A DNA stretch of 64,000 nucleotides. It comes from Todiramphus chloris collaris (lineage: Eukaryota > Chordata > Aves > Coraciiformes > Alcedinidae). Every line of letters starts with the position of its first letter. The first letter of the stretch is position 1. The position numbers and the translations under genes are program-made. The DNA lies in contig JANVCC010000125.1 in NCBI GenBank assembly GCA_025345505.1, forward strand, positions 1,593,095 through 1,657,094. Direction: 5' to 3'. Below, in pieces: positions 33,365 to 44,093 of this stretch. The notes under the pieces were generated by a model. It saw only the letters and a program-made list of their open reading frames with translations. It did not search any database and was not told the DNA's origin.

Positions 33365-35756
33365 CCTGCAGAGAAAGTGCAGATCCTCAGCCTTTCTTCC
33401 TTGTGATTCACCTCATCTGCTTCAGAACATCTACAGATCGGCAGCACACAATTGGCTTTGAAATGCAAACCCTTTCCCCTTCCTGCACTACTAACTGCCT
33501 CTGCTCAGTTCTTTCACCTACACCATCTGCATGCATATGAAGCTGTTTTTCTCAAACTTCATTGCAGTGCCTTTGCTCTGAGATGACCTTGGCGGATCAA
33601 GAGACCTGCCCTGCCCTCGCCTATGCCAATCCCCACCGCGAAGAGGGAAGCTTTCGTGTTCCCTCTTGCGTTAACATCATGATTTATTTATACTTGGTTA
33701 GAAGCAGCTCTTTTGCTCAGCATGGTACGGTGGGGAAGCAAGCTCACAACAAGATTATCTTGATTTTGAAGTGCTCTGCCGCTGACTATCGACCAAAGGA
33801 TGATTCACTGAACACTGGGATGGCTTCCTTGACAACAAAGGACAGTCTCTTTGTAAAGGAAAAGTCCACTTATCCTCATAACCATCCTTTTTCTTTCAGT
33901 CATGATATTTGTAATCTGAGGCCTGCGTCATCCCAAAAGGGAAATGTATTTTAAGTGCAGCTTGCTTGCCCTGTGAAGCAGAATCGATCATATATGTCGG
34001 CCATCTGCCAAGAAAGTAGATCTCCCAGGAAAGATTTTCTAGCTCTTTCTGAACGCGTGCAAACCAGGAGGCAAAAGATTCACAAACGTCCCACAGATGC
34101 CAAAGATTTACCAACATAATGCCCCAGCTGGACAAAATGTATAGACACACCTATATTTACTTAATTCGCTATTACAGACCATAGTCCCGAACAAATGATG
34201 AGCTTCAAGGTTGAAAGCTGCTCTACAAAGTCAGCTTGTCTATGGTCACAACCACCAACCATTGTCCATCCAGTAGTTCTTGTCTCACAAACTACAACTG
34301 CTTGTTTGAACGGAAGGTAAAAATCTCATTTGACCAATGATGTGGGGAACAAGGCACATAAAACATGACAAAAGACGGAGAGCTGGTCCACACCAGTGCC
34401 TGTGCCACTTTATTTCTCTGAGTAAGAGCTTTTCTACATCCCACTGAAGTGGAGATGTTCTATCTGGCCCCAAGCCTGTTGGCAGTTGCTTTTAAATCCT
34501 ACTGCTTTACCAGGATCTGAGCTGGCAGCCCACATCTACCCATGCCCACTGAGGGTAGATGTGTTCCGTTGACACCTATTCCACTGCAGGACCCCAATTC
34601 CTCCAGCTGGTCCCACCAGAACCATGTTAATAGTCTCCTCCGGGCTGTGACCTGGACTCACCAGCAACCTACCTCCCTCGGATGGAAAAATCTGAGAGTA
34701 TTTGTGAGAATACATAACTCCAGGGTATGCCCACCAAGGACAATTTAGCTCTCCATGCATTAACAGGTGACATTCTAACTATGGTTTGTAGGTCTTCACT
34801 CACATCAGACTGGTTCTAGCCAGGTCCCATCAACTAAATGTCCATCAGCGACCGAGACCCATTACATGTCCATCTGAAGGGCATCATGCAGTTCACTTTC
34901 ATCAGAAATCAACCCAGGACTGCTCCGTGATAAGTGGAGATGCTTGGAAGAATCACTGTGAAGGTCTGAAATCCTTGTCTGGGCCCTGAGAGAAAACCCC
35001 TTCTCCAGGGTTTGGCTGCCACAGGTGAGCTCCTCAGAAAGCTCTCCCGGAAGCATTCAAAAAAAGATTTGTTTCTTCTTTTCCCAGGAAGCTTTTTTTA
35101 AGGTGAGGCTCTCACCTTTGTTCCTTGCCTGAGCCATGGACTGAATTCCTGGCTTCACCTCAGACCCACCTCATCTCTGTGGATTTACCTGAAGAGTGGC
35201 TGACCTTGGATGATGTCTTTGGACCTGAACCACCCATCCGGACAGGGATCGTTCTGGAAACAACCTGCCCATGGGGGGGATTATTTTCTGTGATGGCATT
35301 TTGTCAGTGAGGGAACGCTCATCTCTAACCACAGAGCAAGAAAGGTCTGGCTAGAAAAACTCTCTCAAAGGTAATCAGAGCGTGGAGATGGCAGTATATA
35401 TCATTTTATATTATGGGATGTAAGTTACATTACATCTGTGTGTACCAGCTAGACTGTCAAGTGCAGTTCTTATCGATTTTTGCAGAATATAAAGGATAGG
35501 CTATATAACAGTTAAAGATAAGCAAGAAATCTTCACGTTCTCCCCTCTCCAAATACACTAGTGTATTAATTGAGTCCATCTGAAAGAATATTAATTGAGA
35601 CTAACTAGAGAATATAAACGTTTGAGTATAAAACCTACAAGGTACAGACCTCCCTGGTGCTTATTTTAATGCCTCTCAGCAGGCAAGATGATTGCAATTT
35701 AAAAACAAACAGGACAGAATGAAACCTGTCTGTGTTCCAGGACAAGGAGCCTTTAT

Positions 35757-35879
35757 TCAAAACCCTCCTGGACCTGTTCCTGTGTGACCTGCTCTAGGGG
35801 ATCCTCCTCTGGCAGGGGGGTTGGACTCGATGATCTTTCGAGGTCCCTTCCAAACCCTAATATTCTGTGATTCTGTGAA
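35757..35879 (+). mobile_element. CR1 LINE 3' tail
   Basis: GGACCTGTTCCTGTGTGACC, GCAGGGGGGTTGGACTCGAT, and end ATTCTGTGATTCTGTGA. It lies antisense in the first COL22A1 coding intron. Confidence 0.9.
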
Positions 35880-36345
35880 AGGTGGGGTTAAGGTTTAAAA
35901 AGTGATGTGTGTACAGGCATCATTGCAGAGAAGAAAAAGATGGTCTGTCAGGATCATGCTCTTTGAGTCAGTGGTTCTTTGCCTACAGACCTGATGGCAG
36001 TGTGATGAAATGCTGCAGAAAAGCTTTTAGTAAATATTAATCTGCATTTTTAACACAGCAGTATTCACTGCCAGACAAAGCTGATTGTTTTCCAAGAACG
36101 CTATAATAATATTGTTTACTGGCAGAAACAGTTCATGCTAAGGGAATACAGGAGATAATTCATAGAAAGTGAATTTTCGGTTTTCTAATTCCAGGAATGC
36201 TCTCTGGAAGCATAATTCCAGGAGTTGTGCTCATCCACTCATCCACTGAGTCAACAGGTTTGCCATTAAAAAATAGTTCACAAACGAGTCGCAAGCCCAA
36301 AACTATTTAAAGTAATAAGAAAATATGAGATTTCACTTTGTTTTC

Positions 36346-36446
36346 ACAGAATCATTTAGGTTGGAATCATTATTTAGGTTGGGATCATCATGTCCAACCA
36401 TTAGCCCTACTCCACAAGTTCACCCCTAGACCACATCCCCCAGATG
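36346..36446 (-). mobile_element. CR1 LINE tail fragment
   Basis: CACAGAATCATTTAGGTTGG with a local duplication of ATCATTATTTAGGTTGG, then CATGTCCAACCATTAGCC. About 100 bases, degenerate. Confidence 0.8.
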
Positions 36447-36778
36447 TTACTACGTACTTATTTCCATTAAATTTCATCCAAGAAGCCTTACATCGATCAC
36501 ATAAAAAAAAAAAAACCTGTGAAGCATCTATTCCTTAGACTGAGAAAAGGTCTAAAAAAAGCTTTTTATTTCTTATAAATTACCCGAGCCTACAGAACAA
36601 CATCTGTAGAAAACATCTAGAAAAAAAAGGCAGCAGAAAGACTCCATCTCAGAGTACCTTTAGGCTTCTATATCAATAAACTATGCAGGTCTACAACCAT
36701 TTTCTGCCCCTGGAGCGTAGCATCGCTCACAGCCAGACAACTCTTACTACTACTGCACAAAAACCATGCCCTTGTCAA

Positions 36779-36861
36779 GACTGCCTTGGCAGGGGGTTGG
36801 ACTTGATGATCTCCAGAGGCCCTTCCAACCCCTACCATTCTATGACTCTTACAATTCTGTG
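36779..36861 (+). mobile_element. CR1 LINE 3' tail
   Basis: GGCAGGGGGTTGGACTTGAT, CCCTTCCAACCCCTACCATT and an extended end CTATGACTCTTACAATTCTG. Tail fragment only. Confidence 0.9.
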
Positions 36862-37332
36862 AAGAACTGCCTCTAGGAACAGCCCCTCCACTGCAACTTC
36901 TCATGTATTCAGTGGCATTTGGGGAGAGTGCTCATCAGCACAGGCCAAAAGCCATGCCAGGAACCATACCAGCAACTAGACAGTACCAACCAAGAGAGGG
37001 TATGAGCAGTGCCCTGTTCCTGTTAAGCTCACTAGGCAAGCCCCAGCCAGGTAGAAGGTTCACCAGGTCTAACCTAACACCCGCTGAAGGGAATGGAAGA
37101 AGCAATCTCCATGCCAGCATGGGATAGATGAAGCATATCCAGAGCAAACTGTGTGCTGCTCCCCTTGCTGTGGGTAGCTAAGCTAAGCCTTCTAAGCCTG
37201 CAGCAGAACAAGAGACCCTAGGTAAATCAGAACCTTCATTGCTGAGCTATCTCCACCCCTATTTTATGTCTTTTTGGCATTAAATGTCTTGCTTGGGCTC
37301 TTTTTGTTTATTGTGTTTCTCTGTCACGGTTT

Positions 37333-37401
37333 AGGGTCACTCGAAGCAGGACATCAGGGTCACTCAAAGCAGGACATCAGGGTCACTCAAACCAGGACAT
37401 C
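37333..37401 (+). repeat. 23-nt tandem repeat, three copies
   Basis: Units at 37333, 37356 and 37379, each like AGGGTCACTCAAAGCAGGAC plus ATC, differing by one or two bases. It lies in the COL22A1 intron 82 bases from the signal-peptide exon's donor. Confidence 0.95.
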
Positions 37402-37482
37402 CTCTCAGCAACAACAGCTCCTCATCCATGTAAAAGCCCCAGCAGCTACTTAGCAGGAGGCACTAAACCGAACGGCACGTAC

Positions 37483-37573
37483 CCGCTCTTTGTGCCTCGG
37501 CTCTCTCCCCGCTGAACATGAACGTGAGAAGAACCAGGAGATGGGGCACACGGCATCTTCCTGTGATGGACAT
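37483..37573 (-). CDS. COL22A1: COL22A1 first coding exon (start codon and signal peptide)
   Basis: This exon encodes the first 30 residues plus the first base of Gly31 of collagen XXII alpha 1, a FACIT-type extracellular collagen of tissue junctions such as the myotendinous junction. On the minus strand the ATG is 37573-37571, with G at -3, and an in-frame TGA lies 24 nt upstream. The peptide has a basic start (MSITGRCR), a hydrophobic core (HLLVLLTFMF) and a polar end (SGERAEAQRA), so it is a typical secretion signal. The exon ends GCGG at 37483, followed by donor GTACGT (37482-37477), phase 1. Spliced to the exon at 33240 it gives AEAQRAG/CKNVHYDLV; the mammalian protein, from memory, reads AQRAGCKSVHYDLV at this place. 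This frame is easy to miss because a different minus-strand frame is open across the same bases. The start is well supported. An in-frame ATG at codon 19 is a less likely alternative. Confidence 0.85.
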
Positions 37574-37647
37574 ATCCGTATCTCCTCTCTCGCATCAGCT
37601 TGTCTTCCCTCCGTGGTGAGAAGTTTGCGAGAAATCCAACCCGTAGC
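37574..37647 (-). other. COL22A1: Probable COL22A1 5'UTR segment with upstream ATG
   Basis: A good splice acceptor (TTATTCTCCTTTCTAG on the minus strand, ending at 37648) lies 74 nt before the start codon, so the coding exon probably begins at 37647 and an earlier non-coding exon exists further upstream. The segment holds one ATG, at 37595-37593, out of frame with the main start and in weak context (C at -3, C at +4). Without transcript data, a promoter directly upstream remains possible. Confidence 0.55.
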
Positions 37648-38324
37648 CTAGAAAGGAGAATAAAGAGCAAGTGTTATCTCATAGAAACACAAACGGCAGC
37701 AACGATGCAAGACACGGGAGCAACGTTTTGGAGAGTTGTCTCTTCTGCCTGTCATTTTACTTGACTAGACACAAACCACTCAGACAAAGAGGCAGGATTT
37801 CACCTACTTTTCAAAAGCTATAGTCTTTCACTGGCTCTATTCAGTGTGCAGCAGCCCGAATGGAAGCAGGAGAGAGATTACCAGATTATTATACTTTAAT
37901 TGAGCCCACTGCCAACTACACAATCAACGCACTGGAGTGGAAACCATTCCTGACCTGGCCCTCCCACACATTCATCATTAGGAGACGCACAAGGCAGAGC
38001 TGAGATACAAACCACTGCAAATCACGCACAACCGGTTGCCCCCTTCACCCGTTGCCCCTTTCAGCGCCGGAGCCTCCGAGATGACAACAGCTAAAAAACC
38101 CCTGGCTTGCGTTGAGAAATGTATCGGGTGCTCTCGGTCCTTCTCGACAGTGGTCAACTCAGCAGCTTCAGAGGGCAACTTTTCAAGTGTTTGGTTTAAA
38201 GAGAGGGCAAAAGCTCAGGTGGGTGATCTCCAAATCCAGGTCACGGGCTTGAGTTTACCTCGACTGATACCACTGCAGTAACGAGCCAGGCAAAGTAGCC
38301 GGGCGGTTGTTAAAAGTTTAGCTT
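37648..38324. other. Upstream flank of the COL22A1 start exon
   Basis: Non-coding apart from the candidate CpG patch at 38010-38170. If the acceptor ending at 37648 is real, this is intron and then possibly a non-coding first exon. Confidence 0.4.
38010..38170. promoter_or_regulatory. CpG-richer patch, candidate COL22A1 promoter or first exon
   Basis: This short stretch has about ten CpG dinucleotides (for example within ACCGG, GCGCCGG, CTCCGAG and ATCGGG) in otherwise CpG-poor DNA, and lies about 0.4-0.6 kb upstream of the COL22A1 start exon. Vertebrate promoters often look like this. There is no clear TATA box, and the only nearby minus-strand donor (CAG/GTCAGG near 37953) is weak. The promoter role is inferred from position and base composition alone. 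Confidence 0.25.
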
Positions 38325-39205
38325 CTGGTTTTTAACACGAGACCAAAGTGGCACATAAAGAAATAAGTAACTAAATAATCATTCTTTGCTTATTGCTTTT
38401 GTTTTCTGATTTTCTTGTCCGTTCGCAGAATCTGTTTTCTAACGCAAGGCAGAATATTTAATTAATTAATATTAATTATTATTATTAATTAAATAATAAA
38501 TACATAAATTGTGATTTACTTACTGCTTTTGGGTTTTGATTTTCTTAGTTCACACAATCTGTTTTCTAACACGAGACCGAATAATTAAATACATATTATT
38601 CATTGCTTCTTGTTTTTGTTTTCTGATTTTCTTATTAGTTCACAGATTCTGTTTTCTAACACGAGACCAAATAATTAAATATTATTCTTTGCTTATTGCT
38701 TTTGGTTTATGATTTTCTTGTTAGTTCGCAGAATCTGTTTTTGAACGCAAGACCAAATCAATAAATATTATGATTTACTTATTGCTTCTGTTTTCTGACT
38801 TTCTTGCTAGTTCATAGAATGTTTACTAACAGCAGACCAAATCATTAAATAAATAAATATTATTCTTTACTTATTGGTTTTCTTTTATGATTTTGTTAGT
38901 ACGAAGAATCTGTTTTCTAACGCGAGACTAAATCATTAAATAAATAAATATTATTCTTTACTTACTGTTTTTATGATTCTCTTATTAGTTCATAGAATCT
39001 GTTTTCTAACGCAAGAGCAAATCATTAAATAAATAAAGATTATTCCTATTGCTTTTTGTTTTCTGATTTTCTTATTGGCTCGTAGAATCGTTTTTCTAAT
39101 GCGACACCAAATCATTACATAAATAAATAAATAAATAGTACTATTTACTTCTTCCTTTTGTTCTATGATTTGCTTGCTAAGTTCATAGAATCATTGCAGT
39201 TCTAT
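38325..39205. repeat. AT-rich minisatellite, ~90-nt unit, about nine copies
   Basis: Repeating blocks carry TTTCTAACGCAAGACCAAAT, then (AAAT)n, then TATTCTTTGCTTATTGCTTT, TCTGATTTTCTTATTAGTTC and CATAGAATCTG. The TTTCTAAC landmark recurs near 38333, 38440, 38563, 38654, 38740, 38824, 38915, 39003 and 39092: spacing 84-91 in the later units and 107-123 in the first two because of AT expansion. CpG in the ACGCAAGACC box varies (ACGCGAGAC, ACACGAGAC). Confidence 0.9.
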
Positions 39206-39329
39206 CTACTGTTAACCCAGAAGACAAAAAAGTTTCCACTCTGGAGCTCTTACTGCCTAAGGAATCACTTTGGAAAGTTTCCTCCTAGCTTCTGAATCCA
39301 TCTTTTCCTCTTTAAGGCACGGATTTCTG

Positions 39330-39465
39330 TGTTCTTTTCCTTTTCCTTCCCTTTGCCCCTTCCTTTCCCCTTTTTTTCCCCCCTTCCTTCCCCTTTTTTT
39401 TCCCCCCCTTCCTTTCCCTTTTTTTTTCTTCCTTTTCCCTTTCCTTTTCCCTGTCTTTTTCCCTG
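39330..39465 (+). repeat. Polypyrimidine tract
   Basis: About 135 bases of CCTTTCC / CCCTTTTTTT-type sequence, the mirror in composition of the purine tract at 3660-4080. The ORFs over it are low-complexity artefacts. Confidence 0.9.
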
Positions 39466-41801
39466 TAGATCACTGCTGCAGAGTCGCTTCACGTTCTAGG
39501 CTATTTCTCTTCAAAGCAATAGGGTTCTGTGGGAATCCCAGGCAAAAAGAACGATGGGGTCGGCCTTTGTTCAAAACCAGGCTCCACGAGTCCAATGTTG
39601 GGCCTGTCCCTGTATCTCAGAAATAAAGTGCTTGTCATGCTGGTTTACGGAATAAATAATAAAAATTAAAAAAAAAAAGGGGGGGGGCGGGGAGGAAATC
39701 TCATGAAGTTGTCAAAATCCTTATTGCCAGGATAAAATAAAGGCCTCCTGTAATTACAAACGGATGTATCATGGGCAGACAAAGAGAAAAGTAATACACC
39801 TAATAAACCTTGCACCCTGCCAATAACATTTGGAAGTATCTGCCAGCATTGGTATAGAAATACAAGACAGTTCTTGGGGTTTTTTTTAAATAATAATTGA
39901 AATGAAATAAAATGAAATGAGTAAAATGAAATAAATAATACAATTAATAATTCCCCAGGGCCGAGCGCTCGAAATGTCCTCTCTCCGTGTCTGGGCTTGC
40001 ACGGCTCCAGAGTTTTATAAATAACATCCTTCAAACCAGTCTTCCCCAACTGCTGACCCCAGGGAGGCCAGGAGAAAAGGAGCAGAGCATCAGCCGGTGT
40101 CACTCAGCAGAACGGCGAGGGGACAGACCGACACTGGGTGGGATGGGACAGGCAGCTTGGTGGCTCACTTGGTGGCTCGCTTGGTACCCAGATGCCTTCT
40201 GCCCCAGCAGCAGGACTACCTCCATGACCAGGACCAAGAGCTGTGTCTCTTAAGGCATCGTTCCTCTCCACTCTCTGCCAAACCCCTTCGAGAGCTCATT
40301 GCTGCCTTATGAATGCTGCACGGTGTCTCCCAACAGTCCTTCAGGATGAAAAAGAGTTGGGGAGGGGGAAAAAAGCAGCTCCAAATCAAATCAGAACATC
40401 TGCTTAAAATCTATAACCATAACTTGTGGTGGCTTGAATAAACATTAGTGGTTCCACATTATTCTTGCGTTCAGGCCAAAATACATCATTTTATCCATTT
40501 TTATGGCACGAAGAATTGAACAACGTCTCTTAACTTGCACTTACTTTAAGAGTGGATGGATCAGTGTGAGAAAAATCACCCCGTTCACATCAACATGGCA
40601 GAGAAGTCTTTAGGGGTATGAGAAAAAAAGCTGGAGATAAAGCATTGTGAGTGTTCTCCACACTGGTTTCTTTCCCACCTCAGCCTGTGACTGCGAGACT
40701 GAGACCAGTTTGAGCAGCAGCTGAGCGAAATTTATTTTCCCTTCCAGGAATACGGGTCGAAATGGAGCCAAAAGTGTGACAGTTTAGGCTTCCAACTGAT
40801 CCCAAAAATAAGAAATTCTGCTTAGTTGACCCTATTTTTCCAAAGGGCTAATGTATATTTTTTTATTACTATTATTTTTAGTTCAGCCTGGGAATAACTT
40901 TCCTCAAAGTGGCTGAAGTCAATGTACATCCTTTAAAAAGAAAGAAAAAGGTGTTTTTAAAAGGAGGTCTATCTCATGAGCATCACTGGGGGAATCCCTT
41001 TTGACACATTCAGATGCATTAAGTGATACTGCAAAAAAAAAAAAAAAACCCCAACCAACCCTAACAAATCCTCTCGTGTCTGAGTTTATTATGAGACTGC
41101 AGACTCTGTGTCTGAGGCATCATTTTTAATAGTTTATTTGGGAGAGGGGGAGGAAATAGGGAAACTATTCTGGCTACACGCAAACATGATGTGGAAATGG
41201 CATCTGGCTTGAGAAGCGTGCTGGTCATTGTACAAGTGAGCTCTCTACAGCTTAAAATACAGGCATGGTCCCAAGCTATTCATACCAGCCCACAGCTGAA
41301 TAAACAGCACGCAGAGGACAGACACGAGCTCTATATAACCTTCAGCTTCAGTATGGATTTTTCAGGAGTGGTTGGGATAGAGTTTTAGTCGGTGAGCACC
41401 CATACTTCTGAGGAATAAGTAAACACACCGGGAAATGCATGCTCATAAAAAGCAGCATTAAAAAAAAAATTAAATAAAGAGCTGAAGGAGAAGTAGGTGA
41501 CCTTATTTCAAAAGTATTTTAATATTTTAGTCACTGTTGGGCTTCCCTTGCATTTTCAGGGGTGCTGCTTTGTCTGCTCGAGATTTATGCCTTGAGGTTG
41601 GGAAGAGAGGAACAGGCTCTGCTGCCCAAAGCATCAAGTACACATCCAGAACTGAACTGCATCATGGAGCTGTGCTTTATCATGGACATTACTGCTGATT
41701 AAACCAAAGTCAGAGAATATCCTGACATCAGTGTATTGGAAAAATGAAACCCTTGTCTATGGATACTGAAAAGCTGCTGGGAGAGGGATTTTCTCAGGGT
41801 C
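39466..41801. other. No feature recognised
   Basis: Non-coding; A/G runs near 39670 and 41030. No domain-bearing ORF. Confidence 0.5.
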
Positions 41802-42025
41802 TCACAATATTAGGAAGAATTTCTTCCCCATGAGGCTGGTGAGACACTGGCACAGGTTGCCCAGAGAGGTGGTGGGAGCCCCATCCTTGGAAGTGTTTAA
41901 GGCCAGGCTGGATGGGGCTGTGAGCAACCTGCTCTAGTGGGAGGGGTCCCTGCCCATGGTAGGGGGTTTGGAACCAGATGATCTTTAAGGCCCCTTCCAA
42001 CCCTGACAATTCTAGGATTCTATAA
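41802..42025 (+). mobile_element. CR1 LINE 3' end (TGGTTCCAACC subtype)
   Basis: Plus-oriented: TTCCCCATGAGGCTGGTGAG, CACAGGTTGCCCAGAGAGGT, AGGCTGGATGGGGCTGTGAG, end ACAATTCTAGGATTCTATA. Same subfamily as the copies at 10259 and 19318, in the opposite orientation. Confidence 0.9.
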
Positions 42026-43225
42026 TGCTGTCGCATCACTGTAATTCAGGGGACAAGAAGGAAAAACTTGTATGAAAGAGCAAAAGCAAAACTCCTCATC
42101 TAGAAACAGCATCTCAAAACAAGAAAGGGAAAATAAGGGACAGATACAAAGAATGTGGCAGAGAAGAAACCTTCATGGCATTTCCGGGACAAGGAATTTA
42201 AGCACAAAACACTAGATATTCCTCTGTCCTGGTTTGAGAGGCATCAACAACAGCAAAAACCATGTGAGTTAGAGCTGGAAAAAAAAACCAGAACATTTTC
42301 TGTAACCTCTTTCATACTTTAGCTGAGTGATTCAGCCACAAATATAAACAAAACAACTGGAGTCACTAGTAAGATGAGCATTTCAGGAGGGTGATTTAAT
42401 AAAAGTGCTTCTACCTGATGCAAGCAAAAGTTCAAAGACCCTACAGGGACAGAGCAAAGATCACTGAGTCAAGGCTGAATGTAGAAAGCATGTCCAGTTA
42501 TGGACTTTAGTCTGCTCATTAACATATCTGAGCTTTTACCTACATTTTACTAAATTCTACCACTGAACTGTTCATCTTCCCGTTAAATTCAAGGGGGGCT
42601 GATACCATTAGTGTGCTTAATTTCACCCATTCATCTGCTGCCACTGAACATCACCGCGAGCCATAGAAATGTTCTAACTATGCTGGCATTCATAATGTGA
42701 TTTTAAATGTCCTTGGTATGCTCCTCTGAAGAAGGGGTTAGCCTGGGGTGGAAAAGACAGTGTGCAATTACACAGCTTTTCTCACACACACACTAAAAAA
42801 AAAAAAGAAGAAAAGAAAAACAAAAACACAAAAATCCCCAACGCGGAACACTAGTACCTCTGACATCTTAGAGTCAGCTTGTTGATTGTGCCTCTTCCAA
42901 CTACTGAACTAAGCAATTTAATTATCTGAATTATTGCTGATATGAGCAGGAATCCAACCGTACAAAAGAGAGATGGGACTTTTTCCTCCCCTCTGATCAG
43001 CCCAGGCAGTCGTATATCTTTGTTCGAGGCTTTTTAAAGAAACCATCTGATGACATTTCTGGAAGATATGCATCTTCCCAGCCCTGATCCAAAGCCAACT
43101 GTAGTTAATGAAAAGAGTGCCATTGATTTCAGTGGGCATTATTTCAAAACCCATGTGAATAATGGAGCAGAAAATTCTCCGCTAACACCAGAGCTGTTCC
43201 AGAGGTACTTTGTTTGGGACAGAGC
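42026..43225. other. No feature recognised
   Basis: Non-coding; A-rich stretch near 42790-42835. Confidence 0.5.
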
Positions 43226-43253
43226 GTATCCTCAGCAAATGTGCTGAGGATAC
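43226..43253. repeat. Perfect 12-bp inverted repeat at the CR1 5' junction
   Basis: GTATCCTCAGCA (43226-43237), loop AATG, TGCTGAGGATAC (43242-43253). The right arm belongs to the CR1 coding sequence; the left arm sits where the CR1 copy begins. Confidence 0.9.
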
Positions 43254-44093
43254 AAAACTGGAAGGTGTGACTGACACACCAGAAGGCTGTGCTGCCATCC
43301 AGCGTGACCTGGATAGGCTGGAGTATTGGGTAGGGGGGAACTTAATGAGGTTCAACAAGGGCAAATATAGGGTCCTGCAGCTGGGGAGGAACAAGCCCAT
43401 GCAGCAGTTTAGGTTAGGGGTTGACTTTCTAGAAAGCATCCCTGAGGAGAAGGATCTTGAAGTCCTGGAAGACAGCAAGTTAACCATGAGCAGACAGCGT
43501 GTCCTTGTAGCCAAGAAGGCCAATGGTATCTTGGGGTTCATTAGGAAGAGTGTGGCCAGTACGTCAAGGGAGGTCATCCTCCCACTCTATTATGCCCTGG
43601 CGAGGCCACATCTGGAACACTGTGTGCGGTTCTGGGATCCCCAGTTCAAAAGAGACAGGGAACTGCTGGAGAGAGTCCAATGGAGAGCAACAAAGACGAC
43701 TAGGGGACTGGAGCATCTTTCTTACAAGAAAAGGGTGAGAGCACTGGAACTATGTCTTTTGGAGAAGAGAAGACTGAGAGGAGACCTTATCAATGTCTAT
43801 AAATATCTAAAGGGTGGGTGCAAGGAGGATGGAGCCAGACTCTTTTCAGTAGTGCCCAGTGACAAGGGGCATAAGCTGGAACACAGGAGGTTCCATCTAA
43901 GTAAGAGGAAGAACTTCTTTACTGTGAAGCACCAGAACAGGCTGTCCAGAGAGGCTGCCAAGTCTCCTTCTCCAGAGATATTCAGAACCCACTCGGATGT
44001 GATCCTGTGTAATATGCTCTGGGCAAACCTGCTTTGATGGGGGGGTTGGACTCAATGATCCCTGGAGGTCCTTTCCAGCTCCAACAATTCAAC
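43238..44093 (+). mobile_element. CR1 LINE, 3' ~850 bases with open RT C-terminus
   Basis: This is the longest CR1 copy in the window. An open frame from 43210 to 44037 encodes the end of CR1 reverse transcriptase: [65 protein letters not shown] and GGCKEDGARLFSVVPSD. The catalytic F/YADD box falls at the very start and reads CAED, so the second Asp pair is damaged; the rest of pol and the endonuclease are absent. The element ends with GGGGGTTGGACTCAATGATC and CTCCAACAATTCAACTG. Not autonomous. The lack of stop codons over 275 codons suggests a fairly recent insertion. Confidence 0.92.

Larger units (their letters stand above)
33241..37482 (-). other. COL22A1: COL22A1 intron between signal-peptide and vWA exons
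   Basis: This is a 4242-nt phase 1 intron with donor GTACGT at its 37482 end and acceptor CTGCAG at its 33241 end. The donor departs from the GTRAGT consensus at +4; the acceptor has a strong pyrimidine tract. The intron holds CR1 tails at 35757-35879, 36346-36446 and 36779-36861, and a 23-nt triple repeat at 37333-37401. Nothing else is recognisable in 33.4-35.7 kb apart from ordinary non-coding sequence. Confidence 0.8.

Noticed and set aside
37321-37340. TGTCACGGTTTAGGG as the start of an LTR
   Set aside because: It resembles the TG start of some avian LTRs, but no matching end, target duplication or LTR body follows; it is instead the lead-in to the 23-nt repeat.
37446-37670. 74-codon minus-strand ORF over the start exon
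   Set aside because: It is in the wrong frame; the frame with the signal peptide and matching splice phase is the real one.
39265-39626. Gly/Lys-rich and Pro/Phe-rich ORFs
   Set aside because: Low-complexity translation of the polypyrimidine tract.
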